Shown one piece after another: positions 34,296-42,528 of a stretch of 56,818 nucleotides of DNA. A program made the position numbers and the translations under genes. Under the pieces are notes generated by a model. It ran no database searches. It was not told the DNA's origin and was given only the letters and a program-made list of their open reading frames with translations. The stretch is taken from the NCBI RefSeq assembly GCF_004634195.1, contig NZ_SKBP01000014.1, forward strand, positions 1 through 56,818, in the 5' to 3' direction. The stretch comes from Flavobacterium salilacus subsp. salilacus (GTDB lineage: Bacteria; Bacteroidota; Bacteroidia; Flavobacteriales; Flavobacteriaceae). Within the stretch, counting starts at the first letter, position 1. Every line of letters begins with the position of its first letter.

Positions 34296-34652
34296 ATGTC
34301 AAGAGACGAACAACTGAAAGAACGCTGGGAACAGCTTGTAACCATATTATCCGACCGTTTTGCCGATGGCGATACGCTGGATCTCGATGCCATTATATAC
34401 CTGATAGGCGTGCAGGAGCTGGGGAAATTTAACCGAAAATTTAAAAAAGACGAAAAATTAAACCTGATGCACATAGCCATTTGCCGACTGCTTGAACCCT
34501 ACGGCTACTACGAATTTGAACTTTTTGATGACGAAGGCTGGCCGCACTATACCGTAAAAGAGCAATTACCACCCCTAAAAGCAGGCGAACAAAGCGTACT
34601 GATGAAAGGCGCGATAGTAGATTATTTTTTAGAGAAGGGGCTTATTAAGTAA
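34296..34652 (+). CDS. Conserved hypothetical protein upstream of pheS
   Basis: A 118-residue acidic cytoplasmic protein with no signal peptide or membrane segment. I do not recognise a named domain. It appears helical, with a motif LDLDAIIYLIGVQELG and a tail LKAGEQSVLMKGAIVDYFL. It has a good promoter box and lies divergent from the CvpA-like gene. The 83-bp gap before pheS contains that gene's own box. A role is unknown. Confidence 0.85.
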   Translation: MSRDEQLKERWEQLVTILSDRFADGDTLDLDAIIYLIGVQELGKFNRKFKKDEKLNLMHIAICRLLEPYGYYEFELFDDEGWPHYTVKEQLPPLKAGEQSVLMKGAIVDYFLEKGLIK

Positions 34653-34707
34653 ATACGAGCATACAATTATACAACATAAATTGGTGGCACAGCATTTTTA
34701 AAATACC

Positions 34708-34715
34708 TAAATTTG
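34708..34715 (+). promoter_or_regulatory. Candidate -7 box of pheS
   Basis: TAAATTTG, 20 nt before the ATG, with a TTG 24 nt further upstream (slightly long spacing). Confidence 0.45.
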
Positions 34716-34735
34716 CCATTCATTACTGATTAACA

Positions 34736-35755
34736 ATGATAGAAGATATTAAAGGTTATATAGCCGAAGCCGAAGCGTTCACTACGCAGAACAAAGAAGA
34801 ACTGGAAGCGTTCAGGATTAAATACTTAGGTAAAAAAGGAATATTAAACGACTTTTTTGCCGAATTTAAAAATGTACCTAACGAGCAGAAAAAAGAGTTT
34901 GGGCAGGTAATAAACAACCTTAAAAAAACCGCCGAAGACAAAGTAGCAACCCTACAGGAAGCTATGGAGAGCAAAGAAGAGGCAAAAGGCATTTATGGCG
35001 ATTTAACCCGCCCCGGAGAACCTTTTACAATAGGTTCGCGCCACCCGATATCCATTATTAAAAACCAAATTATCGATATTTTTGCCAACATCGGCTTCAA
35101 CGTGTCCGAAGGACCCGAAATTGAAGACGACTGGCATAACTTTACGGCACTAAACCTGCCGGAATACCACCCGGCACGCGATATGCAGGATACCTTTTTT
35201 ATACAAACCAACCCGGATGTGTTGTTGCGCACGCACACCTCATCCGTACAGGTGCGCTATATGGAGGGCAACAAACCGCCCATCCGTACCATATCACCGG
35301 GAAGAGTATTTCGTAACGAAGCTATATCGGCGCGTTCGCACTGTATTTTCCACCAGATAGAAGGACTTTATGTTGATAAAGATGTATCGTTTGCCGACCT
35401 GAAACAAACGCTTTTATACTTCACAAAAGAAATGTTTGGCAAAAGCAAAATACGCCTGCGTCCGAGTTATTTCCCGTTTACAGAGCCCAGTGCCGAGATT
35501 GATATTTACTGGGGGCTTAAAACCGAAACCGATTACCGTATTACCAAAGGTACGGGTTGGCTGGAAATAGGCGGTTGCGGTATGGTTGACCCTAACGTAC
35601 TTAAAAACTGCGGTATAGATGAAACCAAGTACAACGGCTTTGCTTTTGGTATGGGAGTAGAGCGTATAGCTATGCTTCAGTATCAAATAGGCGACATACG
35701 TATGTTTTATGAAAACGACGTACGTTTCTTAGAGCAGTTCAAATCGAGTATATAA
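34736..35755 (+). CDS. pheS: Phenylalanyl-tRNA synthetase alpha subunit
   Basis: Charges tRNA-Phe as an alpha2-beta2 enzyme with PheT, which is not in the window. The 339-residue class II subunit has an N-terminal coiled-coil arm (about 1-90), motif 1 ([17 protein letters not shown]), motif 2 ([19 protein letters not shown], 19 residues) and motif 3 ([16 protein letters not shown]). Length and order are normal. The next gene begins 16 nt after the stop. Confidence 0.97.
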   Translation: MIEDIKGYIAEAEAFTTQNKEELEAFRIKYLGKKGILNDFFAEFKNVPNEQKKEFGQVINNLKKTAEDKVATLQEAMESKEEAKGIYGDLTRPGEPFTIGSRHPISIIKNQIIDIFANIGFNVSEGPEIEDDWHNFTALNLPEYHPARDMQDTFFIQTNPDVLLRTHTSSVQVRYMEGNKPPIRTISPGRVFRNEAISARSHCIFHQIEGLYVDKDVSFADLKQTLLYFTKEMFGKSKIRLRPSYFPFTEPSAEIDIYWGLKTETDYRITKGTGWLEIGGCGMVDPNVLKNCGIDETKYNGFAFGMGVERIAMLQYQIGDIRMFYENDVRFLEQFKSSI

Positions 35756-35771
35756 AACAGGGCATTTTTAC

Positions 35772-36179
35772 ATGAAAAAAGACATTCATATACCTAAAGT
35801 AGAAAATGTATATGTAGCAGCAATGCAGGAATGGAACGACGACTTTATGGAGAACACGTGGTATGCCTATTTGGTAAACGACGGTGCCGAAAAGCTGGAG
35901 TCCGTTATTGTAGTGTCAAGCGCATCGGGTATGCTTAATGGCGAAGAGCGCAGGACATCCAAACTACGCCACGACTTTATTGAAGTATTGCCCAATACCG
36001 CCGTACGCATAGAGATGATAGAAAACAGTGTACTGCAACTGAATAACAGCTTTATGGTTACTTTTTTTAAAGGCAATACACTATATGATAAAAACTTTGT
36101 GTTTAAAGCCAACACCATATCGGCAGATAACTTTCAGGAAATCCCCGTTATTTATAAAGACGGTGTTTTACTGAAATAA
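35772..36179 (+). CDS. Conserved hypothetical protein downstream of pheS
   Basis: A 135-residue cytoplasmic protein, probably beta-rich (YAYLVNDGAEKLESVIVVSS, NNSFMVTFFKGNTLYDKNF). I know no domain name for it. The 16-nt gap to pheS implies co-transcription. Homologues in this position are plausible in flavobacteria, but I cannot confirm that here. It converges on the DinB-like gene with a 9-bp gap. Confidence 0.82.
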   Translation: MKKDIHIPKVENVYVAAMQEWNDDFMENTWYAYLVNDGAEKLESVIVVSSASGMLNGEERRTSKLRHDFIEVLPNTAVRIEMIENSVLQLNNSFMVTFFKGNTLYDKNFVFKANTISADNFQEIPVIYKDGVLLK

Positions 36180-36188
36180 CTCTTGTTT

Positions 36189-36650
36189 TTACAGATACTT
36201 TTTAATGCTCAATATACAGCCCAAGTGCGTGCCTTCGTGAAAGTTGTTAAACTCCATGCCTTCCTCTACAGTATGCAGGGTATAGCCAAACTCGGTAGTA
36301 TATTCTTTATATCCTTTAAAAAGTCCGTTTTTATAGTCGGCTTCCGTTTTATCAATAGTGGTAAAAAGTAATTTTTTTAGCTCCGTTACCTCCTCGGCAG
36401 TTACCTCGCGTTCGGGGCGCGTTCCTCTCATGTAGCTTTTTACCATTTCATCGCTCACGGTCATTTCCTCAGGAACTCCCGAAAGCGCATACACAAGGCG
36501 TTGTTGGGAAACAACTACATGGGCAATGTTCCAGTACATATTATTATTAAACCCTTCGGGTATTTTGTTAAGCTGGTCTAAGGTGTAATTTTCTAAATAA
36601 CCAAGCAGTATTTCCCTGCTTCTTCGGGTGATGCTGAATGTGTATTCCAT
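36189..36650 (-). CDS. DinB family protein
   Basis: A 153-residue four-helix-bundle protein of the DinB/YfiT type. The metal-binding His pattern is present: His in MYWNIAHVV near residue 49, and NNFHEGTHLG near the C-terminus supplies two more. Such proteins are often thiol-dependent metalloenzymes, for instance S-transferases; the partner thiol is unknown. The start at MEYTFSITR was chosen because the family begins there; a longer in-frame form would run across the promoter of the divergent gene. Confidence 0.85.
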   Translation of the reverse strand: MEYTFSITRRSREILLGYLENYTLDQLNKIPEGFNNNMYWNIAHVVVSQQRLVYALSGVPEEMTVSDEMVKSYMRGTRPEREVTAEEVTELKKLLFTTIDKTEADYKNGLFKGYKEYTTEFGYTLHTVEEGMEFNNFHEGTHLGCILSIKKYL

Positions 36651-36714
36651 TGTAAAAATTTTTATAAAAATACACTTTTTGCAGATGCGGGCTATATTTA
36701 TACCCCCTAATAAA

Positions 36715-36722
36715 TACCTTTG
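36715..36722 (+). promoter_or_regulatory. Candidate -7 box of the ArsC-like gene
   Basis: TACCTTTG matches TAnnTTTG, 24 nt before the ATG. Confidence 0.45.
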
Positions 36723-36746
36723 CAGCATTTACAGCAAACACGTATT

Positions 36747-37103
36747 ATGAAAACCATATTTTACCTGAAAACCTGCGACACCTGCAAACGCATCATAAAA
36801 GCATTACCCAATATTGAGGGCTTTACACTACAGGATATTAAAAACGAACCCATAACGGTAAAACAGCTTGAAGAAATGCACCGGCTGGCGGGCAGTTACG
36901 AAACACTCTTTAGCCGTAGGGCAACCCTGTATAAAGAGCGCGGACTTAAAGATATGGAGCTTAACGAAGCCGACTATAAAGGCTTTATCCTGGAACACTA
37001 TACTTTTTTGAGCCGCCCCGTAATAGTAGATGACGAAAACATATTTATAGGCAACAGCAAAGCCGTAACCCAAGCCGCCATAGCCCACCTAAGCAATGAG
37101 TAA
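36747..37103 (+). CDS. ArsC/Spx-like thioredoxin-fold protein
   Basis: A 118-residue member of the arsenate reductase-like group (ArsC/YffB). A Cys pair CDTC lies at residues 10-13. LFSRRATLYKERGL and RPVIVDD are conserved elements of the fold. The arsenate-type Arg set is only partly visible, so arsenate reduction is not proven; YffB-type glutathione-linked reduction is equally possible. The gene overlaps the start of the EamA transporter by 8 bp, so they are co-translated. Confidence 0.85.
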   Translation: MKTIFYLKTCDTCKRIIKALPNIEGFTLQDIKNEPITVKQLEEMHRLAGSYETLFSRRATLYKERGLKDMELNEADYKGFILEHYTFLSRPVIVDDENIFIGNSKAVTQAAIAHLSNE

Positions 37104-37986
37104 GCGCAACCTTGCCCTTGTTGCCGCAACACTGGTATCAGTTATATACGGGGTAACCTTTACCATTGCCAAAGATGTAATGCCTGCCTACATAAGCCCC
37201 TTTGGGTTTATAGTAGTGCGGGTAGGTATATCGGCCGTATTGTTTTGGCTGGTGGGGCTATTTGCTGCTAAAGAAAAAATAGCCCTGAACGATTTTCCGC
37301 GCATTGTAGCTGCTGCCTTTTTTGGCGTAGCCTTCAACATGCTTACCTTTTTTGAAGGGCTTAGCCAAACCTCGCCCATCATGGCATCGGTGCTCATGGT
37401 TACCACACCCATTATTGTGCTCATACTTTCAGCCATAATAATGAAAGAAAAAATACTGCGCAAAAAAGCCATTGGTATAGTGCTGGGGCTTACAGGCACA
37501 GTAGTACTCATATTATACGGCAAGTCAGTAGTCGGCGCAGAGAATGCCCTTTGGGGCAATTTTTTAGTGTTTATTAATGCCGTTTCCTACGGTTTGTACC
37601 TCATTATGGTAAAAAAACTGATGGATAAATACAGTGCCTTCGCTTTTGTAAAATGGATATACCTTTTCGGGTTCATTATGGTGCTGCCTTTTGGCTGGCA
37701 ACAGCTTAGTGCAGTACACTGGGCAATAATGCCGCAGGACATTTATGCTAAAGTAGCCTTTGTAGTAGTGTGTTCTACATTTTTAACCTATTTGCTCAAC
37801 CTGCTTTCCATGAAACAACTAAAACCCACTACCGTAGCCGTATTTATATACCTGCAACCCTTTTTTGCCACACTGTTTGCCATAGGGCTGGGCAAAGACA
37901 AGCTGGATGTAGTAAAAGTACTCTCGGCTTTACTAATATTTACAGGGGTATATTTGGTAACCATCAAACCGAAAAAGGCGGTATAG
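37096..37986 (+). CDS. EamA/DMT family transporter
   Basis: A 296-residue inner membrane protein with about ten membrane helices in two EamA halves (SVIYGVTFTIAKDVMPAYIS in the first, and TTVAVFIYLQPFFATLFAI near the end). It is likely an exporter of metabolites or amino acids; the substrate cannot be told. It shares an 8-bp overlap with the ArsC-like gene. Confidence 0.92.
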   Translation: MSKRNLALVAATLVSVIYGVTFTIAKDVMPAYISPFGFIVVRVGISAVLFWLVGLFAAKEKIALNDFPRIVAAAFFGVAFNMLTFFEGLSQTSPIMASVLMVTTPIIVLILSAIIMKEKILRKKAIGIVLGLTGTVVLILYGKSVVGAENALWGNFLVFINAVSYGLYLIMVKKLMDKYSAFAFVKWIYLFGFIMVLPFGWQQLSAVHWAIMPQDIYAKVAFVVVCSTFLTYLLNLLSMKQLKPTTVAVFIYLQPFFATLFAIGLGKDKLDVVKVLSALLIFTGVYLVTIKPKKAV

Positions 37987-38008
37987 TTGGATAGAGAAAT
38001 CTTTTTCC

Positions 38009-38080
38009 CTGCTGTCATCCTGACGAAGGAAGGATCTCACAAAAGAGGTGTAGTTCCTCAGCATAACAAAACGCTTTGAG
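38009..38080. repeat. Degenerate copy of the dispersed palindromic element
   Basis: CTGTCATCCTGACGAAGGAA on the left and CCTCAGCATAACAAAACG on the right mirror the two arms of the element at 19369 and of the arrays near the GH92 gene. It sits in the gap between the EamA transporter and yicC. Confidence 0.75.
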
Positions 38081-38133
38081 GCATCAGGGAAACAACAACC
38101 CAAATCGGGCAACTGTAGCCACCATTTTTTTCT

Positions 38134-38141
38134 TAACTTTG
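38134..38141 (+). promoter_or_regulatory. Candidate -7 box of yicC
   Basis: TAACTTTG matches TAnnTTTG, 18 nt before the ATG; no clear -33 element. Confidence 0.45.
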
Positions 38142-38159
38142 TGCCTCTAAAATTTTTAC

Positions 38160-39017
38160 ATGATACAATCCATGACCGGGTTTGGCAAAGCCTCTTTGCA
38201 ATTACCCAATAAAAAAGTTACTGTCGAAATAAAATCGCTCAACAGCAAAGGGCTCGACCTTAATGTGCGTATGCCTTCCGCTTTTCGCGAAATGGAGCTC
38301 ACGCTCCGCAACCGCATTGCACAGGCATTGGAGCGCGGTAAGGTAGATTTTTCTATGTTTGTTGAGGTTACCGGCGAAGAAACCTCATCAAAAGTAAATG
38401 CACCTATTGTAAGAGCCTACATTAACCAACTTCGCGATGTGGTAAATGGCGATGAAACGGAATTACTGAAAATGGCGGTGCGCATGCCCGATGCCCTGAA
38501 AACCGAGCGGGAGGAAATAGATGAGGAGGACTGGAATCAGATACAGGAAATTATAACCCAGGCGATAGAAAATATACAGAGTTTTCGTGTTAGCGAAGGC
38601 GTGGCGTTGGAGAAAGAATTTATCATGCGCATAGGCAACATCATGAGCCTGATGAAAGAAACGGTGGGGTATGATACCGAGCGTATAGAAAATGTAAAAA
38701 AGAGATTGCAAACGGCAATAGACGAACTAAAGGTAAATGTAGATGAAAACCGTTTTGAGCAGGAACTCATTTACTATCTTGAAAAAATGGATATTACCGA
38801 AGAAAAAGTACGTTTGGAAAACCACCTGAACTATTTTATGGAAACCCTGGCGGGTAATGAGGCAAACGGGCGCAAGCTGGGCTTTATTACACAGGAAATG
38901 GGGCGCGAAATAAACACCATGGGCTCTAAAGCCAACCACGCACAAATGCAAAAGCTGGTAGTGCAGATGAAAGACGAGCTGGAAAAGATAAAAGAACAGG
39001 TATTAAATATCCTATAG
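38160..39017 (+). CDS. yicC: YicC/YloC family endoribonuclease
   Basis: A 285-residue protein starting with the family signature MIQSMTGFGKA and ending with the conserved GRKLGFITQEMGREINTMGS (20 residues). YicC-type proteins have endoribonuclease activity and affect stationary-phase survival and RNA turnover. It is the first gene of a yicC-gmk-(acyltransferase)-nadD run. A 96-bp gap before gmk holds a C/G-rich palindrome remnant. Confidence 0.95.
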   Translation: MIQSMTGFGKASLQLPNKKVTVEIKSLNSKGLDLNVRMPSAFREMELTLRNRIAQALERGKVDFSMFVEVTGEETSSKVNAPIVRAYINQLRDVVNGDETELLKMAVRMPDALKTEREEIDEEDWNQIQEIITQAIENIQSFRVSEGVALEKEFIMRIGNIMSLMKETVGYDTERIENVKKRLQTAIDELKVNVDENRFEQELIYYLEKMDITEEKVRLENHLNYFMETLAGNEANGRKLGFITQEMGREINTMGSKANHAQMQKLVVQMKDELEKIKEQVLNIL

Positions 39018-39072
39018 TTAAAAGCCAATAGGCAATAGCTATTAGGCATAATCAATAAACCATCCGTAACGC

Positions 39073-39098
39073 CTCCTCTTTGGGGAGGATGGGAGGGG
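39073..39098. repeat. C/G-rich imperfect palindrome between yicC and gmk
   Basis: CCTCCTCTTTGGGGAGG followed by ATGGGAGGGG resembles the arms of the inverted repeat near 24421; a likely relic of the same dispersed family. Confidence 0.6.
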
Positions 39099-39113
39099 CT
39101 ATAGCAAAACATA

Positions 39114-39683
39114 ATGAATAAAGGCAAACTAATAGTATTCTCGGCACCTTCGGGTTCGGGTAAAACCACCATAGTACGACACTTGTTGCAACACCCGGAA
39201 CTGAATCTGGAATTTTCCATCTCGGCAGCCACACGCAGTCCGCGAGGCGAAGAGCAGCATGGCAAAGATTACTATTTTATGAGTATCGAAGAGTTTAAAA
39301 AACACATCAAGGCAGAAGATTTTGTAGAGTGGGAAGAAGTGTATCGCGATTGTTTTTACGGTACGCTGAAAAGCGAAGTAGAACGCATTTGGTCGCACGG
39401 CAAAAACGTAATTTTTGATATTGATGTGGCCGGCGGACTGCGCATCAAAAAAAAATTTCCCGAAGAAACCCTTGCCGTATTTGTAAAACCACCCAGTGTG
39501 GATGAACTGAAAATTCGCCTTAAAAAACGCAGTACCGAGAGCGACGATAAAATCAATATGCGCATTGCCAAAGCCTCTATAGAGCTTGCCACCGCACCGC
39601 AGTTTGACACGATTATAAAAAATTATGATTTAGAAATTGCCCAGCAGGAAGCCTACCAACTGGTAAAAGATTTTATTAAATAA
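39114..39683 (+). CDS. gmk: Guanylate kinase
   Basis: Phosphorylates GMP to GDP with ATP in the cytoplasm. The 189-residue protein has the P-loop APSGSGKTT (about 11-19), the GMP-binding SAATRSPRGEEQHGKDYYF (19 residues), FVEWEEVYRDCFYGT and VIFDIDVAGG. Length is normal. Confidence 0.97.
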   Translation: MNKGKLIVFSAPSGSGKTTIVRHLLQHPELNLEFSISAATRSPRGEEQHGKDYYFMSIEEFKKHIKAEDFVEWEEVYRDCFYGTLKSEVERIWSHGKNVIFDIDVAGGLRIKKKFPEETLAVFVKPPSVDELKIRLKKRSTESDDKINMRIAKASIELATAPQFDTIIKNYDLEIAQQEAYQLVKDFIK

Positions 39684-39690
39684 TTGCTGT

Positions 39691-40260
39691 ATGAAAAGGA
39701 AAATCATCAACCGTATTAAAGCTATCCTGAAACGAATACTGGGTATTCGCGAAATTAGCATGGTAGATGAGCTTAAAAGAAAGGGGTTTACTATTGGCGA
39801 ACGCTGTAACATTCAGCCCGAATGCATTATAGACTATTCCCATTCCTGGCATATAGAGCTGGGCGATGATGTTACCCTTGCACCCCGAGTACACATTTTG
39901 GCACACGATGCCAGCACATGGACGTTTTTAGGATATACCAAAATTAAGAATACCAAAATAGGCAGCCGTGTATTTATAGGAGCTTCCAGTATCATACTGC
40001 CGGGCGTTACCATAGGCAACGATGTTATTATCGGGGCAGGGTCGGTAGTGGTTAAAGATATTCCGGATAATTGCATTTATGCAGGCAATCCGGCAAAGTT
40101 TATTACCACCACCGGCGAATATATCGAGAAAGAAAGGCAGAAAATGAACAGCGAAAACTGTTTTGGACGCGAATTTTCGGAAGCGAATGATGTGAGTATG
40201 GAAAACAAAATGCTGATGAAACGAATGGCAGAGCAATACGGAACAGCATTTGCCGAATAA
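39691..40260 (+). CDS. Left-handed beta-helix acyltransferase
   Basis: A 189-residue member of the LbetaH acyltransferases (maltose/galactoside O-acetyltransferase-like). Hexapeptide repeats occupy about residues 45-135 (IGSRVFIGASSIILPGVTIG, VIIGAGSVVVKDIPDN) and end in the CIYAGNPAKFI motif of this group. The His in LAHDAST is a candidate catalytic base. It starts 7 nt after gmk and ends 11 nt before nadD, so it is part of the operon. The acceptor, possibly a sugar or envelope component, is unknown. Confidence 0.9.
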   Translation: MKRKIINRIKAILKRILGIREISMVDELKRKGFTIGERCNIQPECIIDYSHSWHIELGDDVTLAPRVHILAHDASTWTFLGYTKIKNTKIGSRVFIGASSIILPGVTIGNDVIIGAGSVVVKDIPDNCIYAGNPAKFITTTGEYIEKERQKMNSENCFGREFSEANDVSMENKMLMKRMAEQYGTAFAE

Positions 40261-40271
40261 TAGAGAAAGAA

Positions 40272-40856
40272 ATGAAAGTAGGGCTTTACTTCGGGACATT
40301 TAACCCCATACATATAGGACACCTCATTATTGCCAACCACATGGCAGAGTTTACCGATATGGATCAGGTTTGGATGGTAGTAACCCCCCACAACCCCCTG
40401 AAAAAGAAAAGCACCCTGCTGGATGATTATCACCGCCTGGAAATGGTGCACCTTGCTACCGAAGGGTATGATAACATACGCCCCAGCGATATCGAGTTTA
40501 AGTTGCCCCAGCCCAACTATACCGTAAACACACTGGCACATTTACTCGAAAAATACCCAATGTACGAGTTTTCGCTCATTATGGGCGAAGATAACCTCAA
40601 CTCGCTGCACAAATGGAAAAACTACGAAGTGCTGTTGCAAAACCACGATATATACGTATATCCCCGCATTAACGGAGAGGTTGCCAATGAAGAACTGATT
40701 GCCAACCCAAGAGTACACCGCATTAATGCCCCCGTTATCGAGATATCCTCAACCTTTATCCGAAATAGTGTAAAAAAAGGCAAAAACGTACAGCCCCTGC
40801 TCCCGCAAAAAGTATGGGAGTATATAGACCACAACCTTTTTTATAAAAAGTCATAA
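40272..40856 (+). CDS. nadD: Nicotinate-nucleotide adenylyltransferase
   Basis: Makes deamido-NAD from nicotinate mononucleotide and ATP. The 194-residue protein has the nucleotidyltransferase motif GTFNPIHIGHL (about 8-18) and the ISSTFIR motif near the C-terminus. The last codon (TCA) and the stop codon (TAA) fall in the first unit of an 8-bp tandem repeat that follows, so the repeat forms the gene end. Confidence 0.96.
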   Translation: MKVGLYFGTFNPIHIGHLIIANHMAEFTDMDQVWMVVTPHNPLKKKSTLLDDYHRLEMVHLATEGYDNIRPSDIEFKLPQPNYTVNTLAHLLEKYPMYEFSLIMGEDNLNSLHKWKNYEVLLQNHDIYVYPRINGEVANEELIANPRVHRINAPVIEISSTFIRNSVKKGKNVQPLLPQKVWEYIDHNLFYKKS

Positions 40857-40946
40857 AGTCATAAAGTCATAAAGTCATAAAGTCATAAAGTCATAAAGTC
40901 ATAAAGTCATAAAGTCATAAAGTCATAAAGTCATAAAGTCATAAAG
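40851..40946 (+). repeat. Microsatellite: 12 perfect copies of TCATAAAG
   Basis: Twelve exact 8-bp units run head to tail, then decay into TTGTAAAG and TCTTAAAG. The first unit supplies the last Ser codon and stop codon of nadD. Such a tract is prone to slippage, but any change downstream of the stop would be silent for NadD. Confidence 0.97.
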
Positions 40947-41002
40947 TTGTAAAGTCTTAAAGTTACTCACTGCGACTGTAAACTGTAACTGAACACTACG
41001 AC

Positions 41003-41022
41003 TATCATGCTGAGGCACGAAG
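41003..41022 (+). repeat. Half-copy of the dispersed palindromic element
   Basis: TCATGCTGAGGCACGAAGCA is a perfect copy of one arm of the element at 19369, lying about 75 bp upstream of the YqhD-like gene; the second arm is missing. Confidence 0.75.
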
Positions 41023-41072
41023 CACCTACTTACTCTTAACATTCCTTTATCATCTCAAAGCAGCATTATTCG

Positions 41073-41080
41073 TAGTTTTG
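41073..41080 (+). promoter_or_regulatory. Candidate -7 box of the YqhD-like gene
   Basis: TAGTTTTG matches TAnnTTTG, 16 nt before the ATG. Confidence 0.45.
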
Positions 41081-41096
41081 CATAAAAATATACATT

Positions 41097-42257
41097 ATGC
41101 TAAATTTCGAATACTATAACCCTGTAAACCTTGTATTTGGTAAGGGACAAATTGCAAAACTATCTACACTTATTCCGCAGGATGCCAAAGTACTTATGGT
41201 ATATGGCGGAGGCAGCATTTTTAAAAACGGAGTACACGAGCAGGTGGCAACCGCGCTTAAAGGGTATAACATTACCGCGTTTGGCGGGGTAGAACCCAAC
41301 CCGCGTTTTGAAACCCTCATGAAAGCCGTACAGGTGATAAAAGAAAATAATATCGACTTTATCCTTGCCGTAGGCGGAGGGTCGGTAATAGACGGCGTAA
41401 AATTCATTTCAGCAGCAGTCAATTATGAGGGCGATGCAGCAGAGATATTACGCAAAAGATTGCGCATAGAAGATAACGCCCTGCCTTTCGGCACAGTGTT
41501 AACCCTGCCGGCTACAGGCAGCGAAATGAATTCCGGCTCGGTAGTAACCATCGATGCAACGCAGGAAAAACTGCCTTTTGGCGGTCCCGCGCTATTCCCG
41601 CAATTTTCAGTATGCGACCCTTCGGTAGTAGCATCGTTACCCACACGCCAGGTGCAAAACGGTGTTATAGATGCCTATACCCACGTGTTGGAACAGTACC
41701 TTACCTATCCGCACGATGCTATTTTGCAGGACAGGATAGCCGAAAGCATACTGCAAACGCTTATAGAGGTGGGGCCTAAAGTAGCCGAAAACCCTGCCGA
41801 CTACAAACTGGCAGCCAACTTTATGTGGAGCTGTACTATGGCACTAAACGGACTGATACAAAAAGGTGTGCCTACCGACTGGGCTACGCACATGATAGGG
41901 CACGAGCTTACTGCGCTTTACGAAATAGACCACGCTCGCACGCTGGCTATTATAGCCCCAAACCTGTACCGTGTGATGTTTGACACCAAGAAAGAAAAGC
42001 TGGCACAATACGGGCAGCGCATTTGGAATATTAATGCCGATACTGTAGAAGAAGCCGCAACGCAGGCAATAGAAAAAACAGTACAGTTTTTCCATACTAT
42101 GGGGATGGATACCAAACTGTCTAACTATACGCCTGAATATGAAAAAACCGCCGATTTTATCGTAAACCGTTTTGAAGAAAGGGGCTGGAAAGCATTGGGC
42201 GAACGCCAAAATATTACACCGGATAAAGTTAAGGCTATTGTAGAGCTAAGTTATTAA
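41097..42257 (+). CDS. yqhD: YqhD-like iron-type alcohol dehydrogenase
   Basis: An NADPH-dependent reductase of aldehydes of the YqhD/BdhA group; cytoplasmic. The 386-residue protein has the GGGSI and GGGSVIDG nucleotide motifs (about 38-42 and 93-100). Probable metal ligands are Asp192, His196, His265 and His279, spaced as in E. coli YqhD. LPATGSEMN also fits. The substrate range may be broad, including lipid-peroxidation aldehydes. Symbol by likeness. A hairpin terminator follows. Confidence 0.9.
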   Translation: MLNFEYYNPVNLVFGKGQIAKLSTLIPQDAKVLMVYGGGSIFKNGVHEQVATALKGYNITAFGGVEPNPRFETLMKAVQVIKENNIDFILAVGGGSVIDGVKFISAAVNYEGDAAEILRKRLRIEDNALPFGTVLTLPATGSEMNSGSVVTIDATQEKLPFGGPALFPQFSVCDPSVVASLPTRQVQNGVIDAYTHVLEQYLTYPHDAILQDRIAESILQTLIEVGPKVAENPADYKLAANFMWSCTMALNGLIQKGVPTDWATHMIGHELTALYEIDHARTLAIIAPNLYRVMFDTKKEKLAQYGQRIWNINADTVEEAATQAIEKTVQFFHTMGMDTKLSNYTPEYEKTADFIVNRFEERGWKALGERQNITPDKVKAIVELSY

Positions 42258-42263
42258 AACGAA

Positions 42264-42298
42264 AAAAGGCACTCCCTGTGTGGCAAGGAATGCCTTTT
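42264..42298 (+). terminator. Intrinsic terminator after the YqhD-like gene
   Basis: AAAAGGCACTCC pairs with GGAATGCCTTTT with one mismatch across an 11-nt loop. The flanking A and T runs suit an intrinsic terminator. Confidence 0.75.
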
Positions 42299-42474
42299 AA
42301 ACACCAAAAACAAAAAATTTAACTAACCTTGTAATCCTTTTGCCTAAACAAAATTCTATATGATAACGGCACGTTGTTTTTGAAATTGCCTGTATATTCA
42401 TAATAAAATGTTAATCTTTTTTTCTGAATATCACATCATACTACCTTCCGTAAATCTTAAGAAATTGATTGTTA

Positions 42475-42506
42475 TTGGTACATGGTATAAATTTTAAGTA
42501 CTTTTG
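42475..42506 (+). promoter_or_regulatory. Promoter of gpsA
   Basis: TTG, then a 21-nt spacer, then TACTTTTG (TAnnTTTG), ending 22 nt before the ATG. This is the only promoter here where both elements are found at about the expected spacing. Confidence 0.55.
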
Positions 42507-42528
42507 GCATTCCAAACATAAATTGAAG

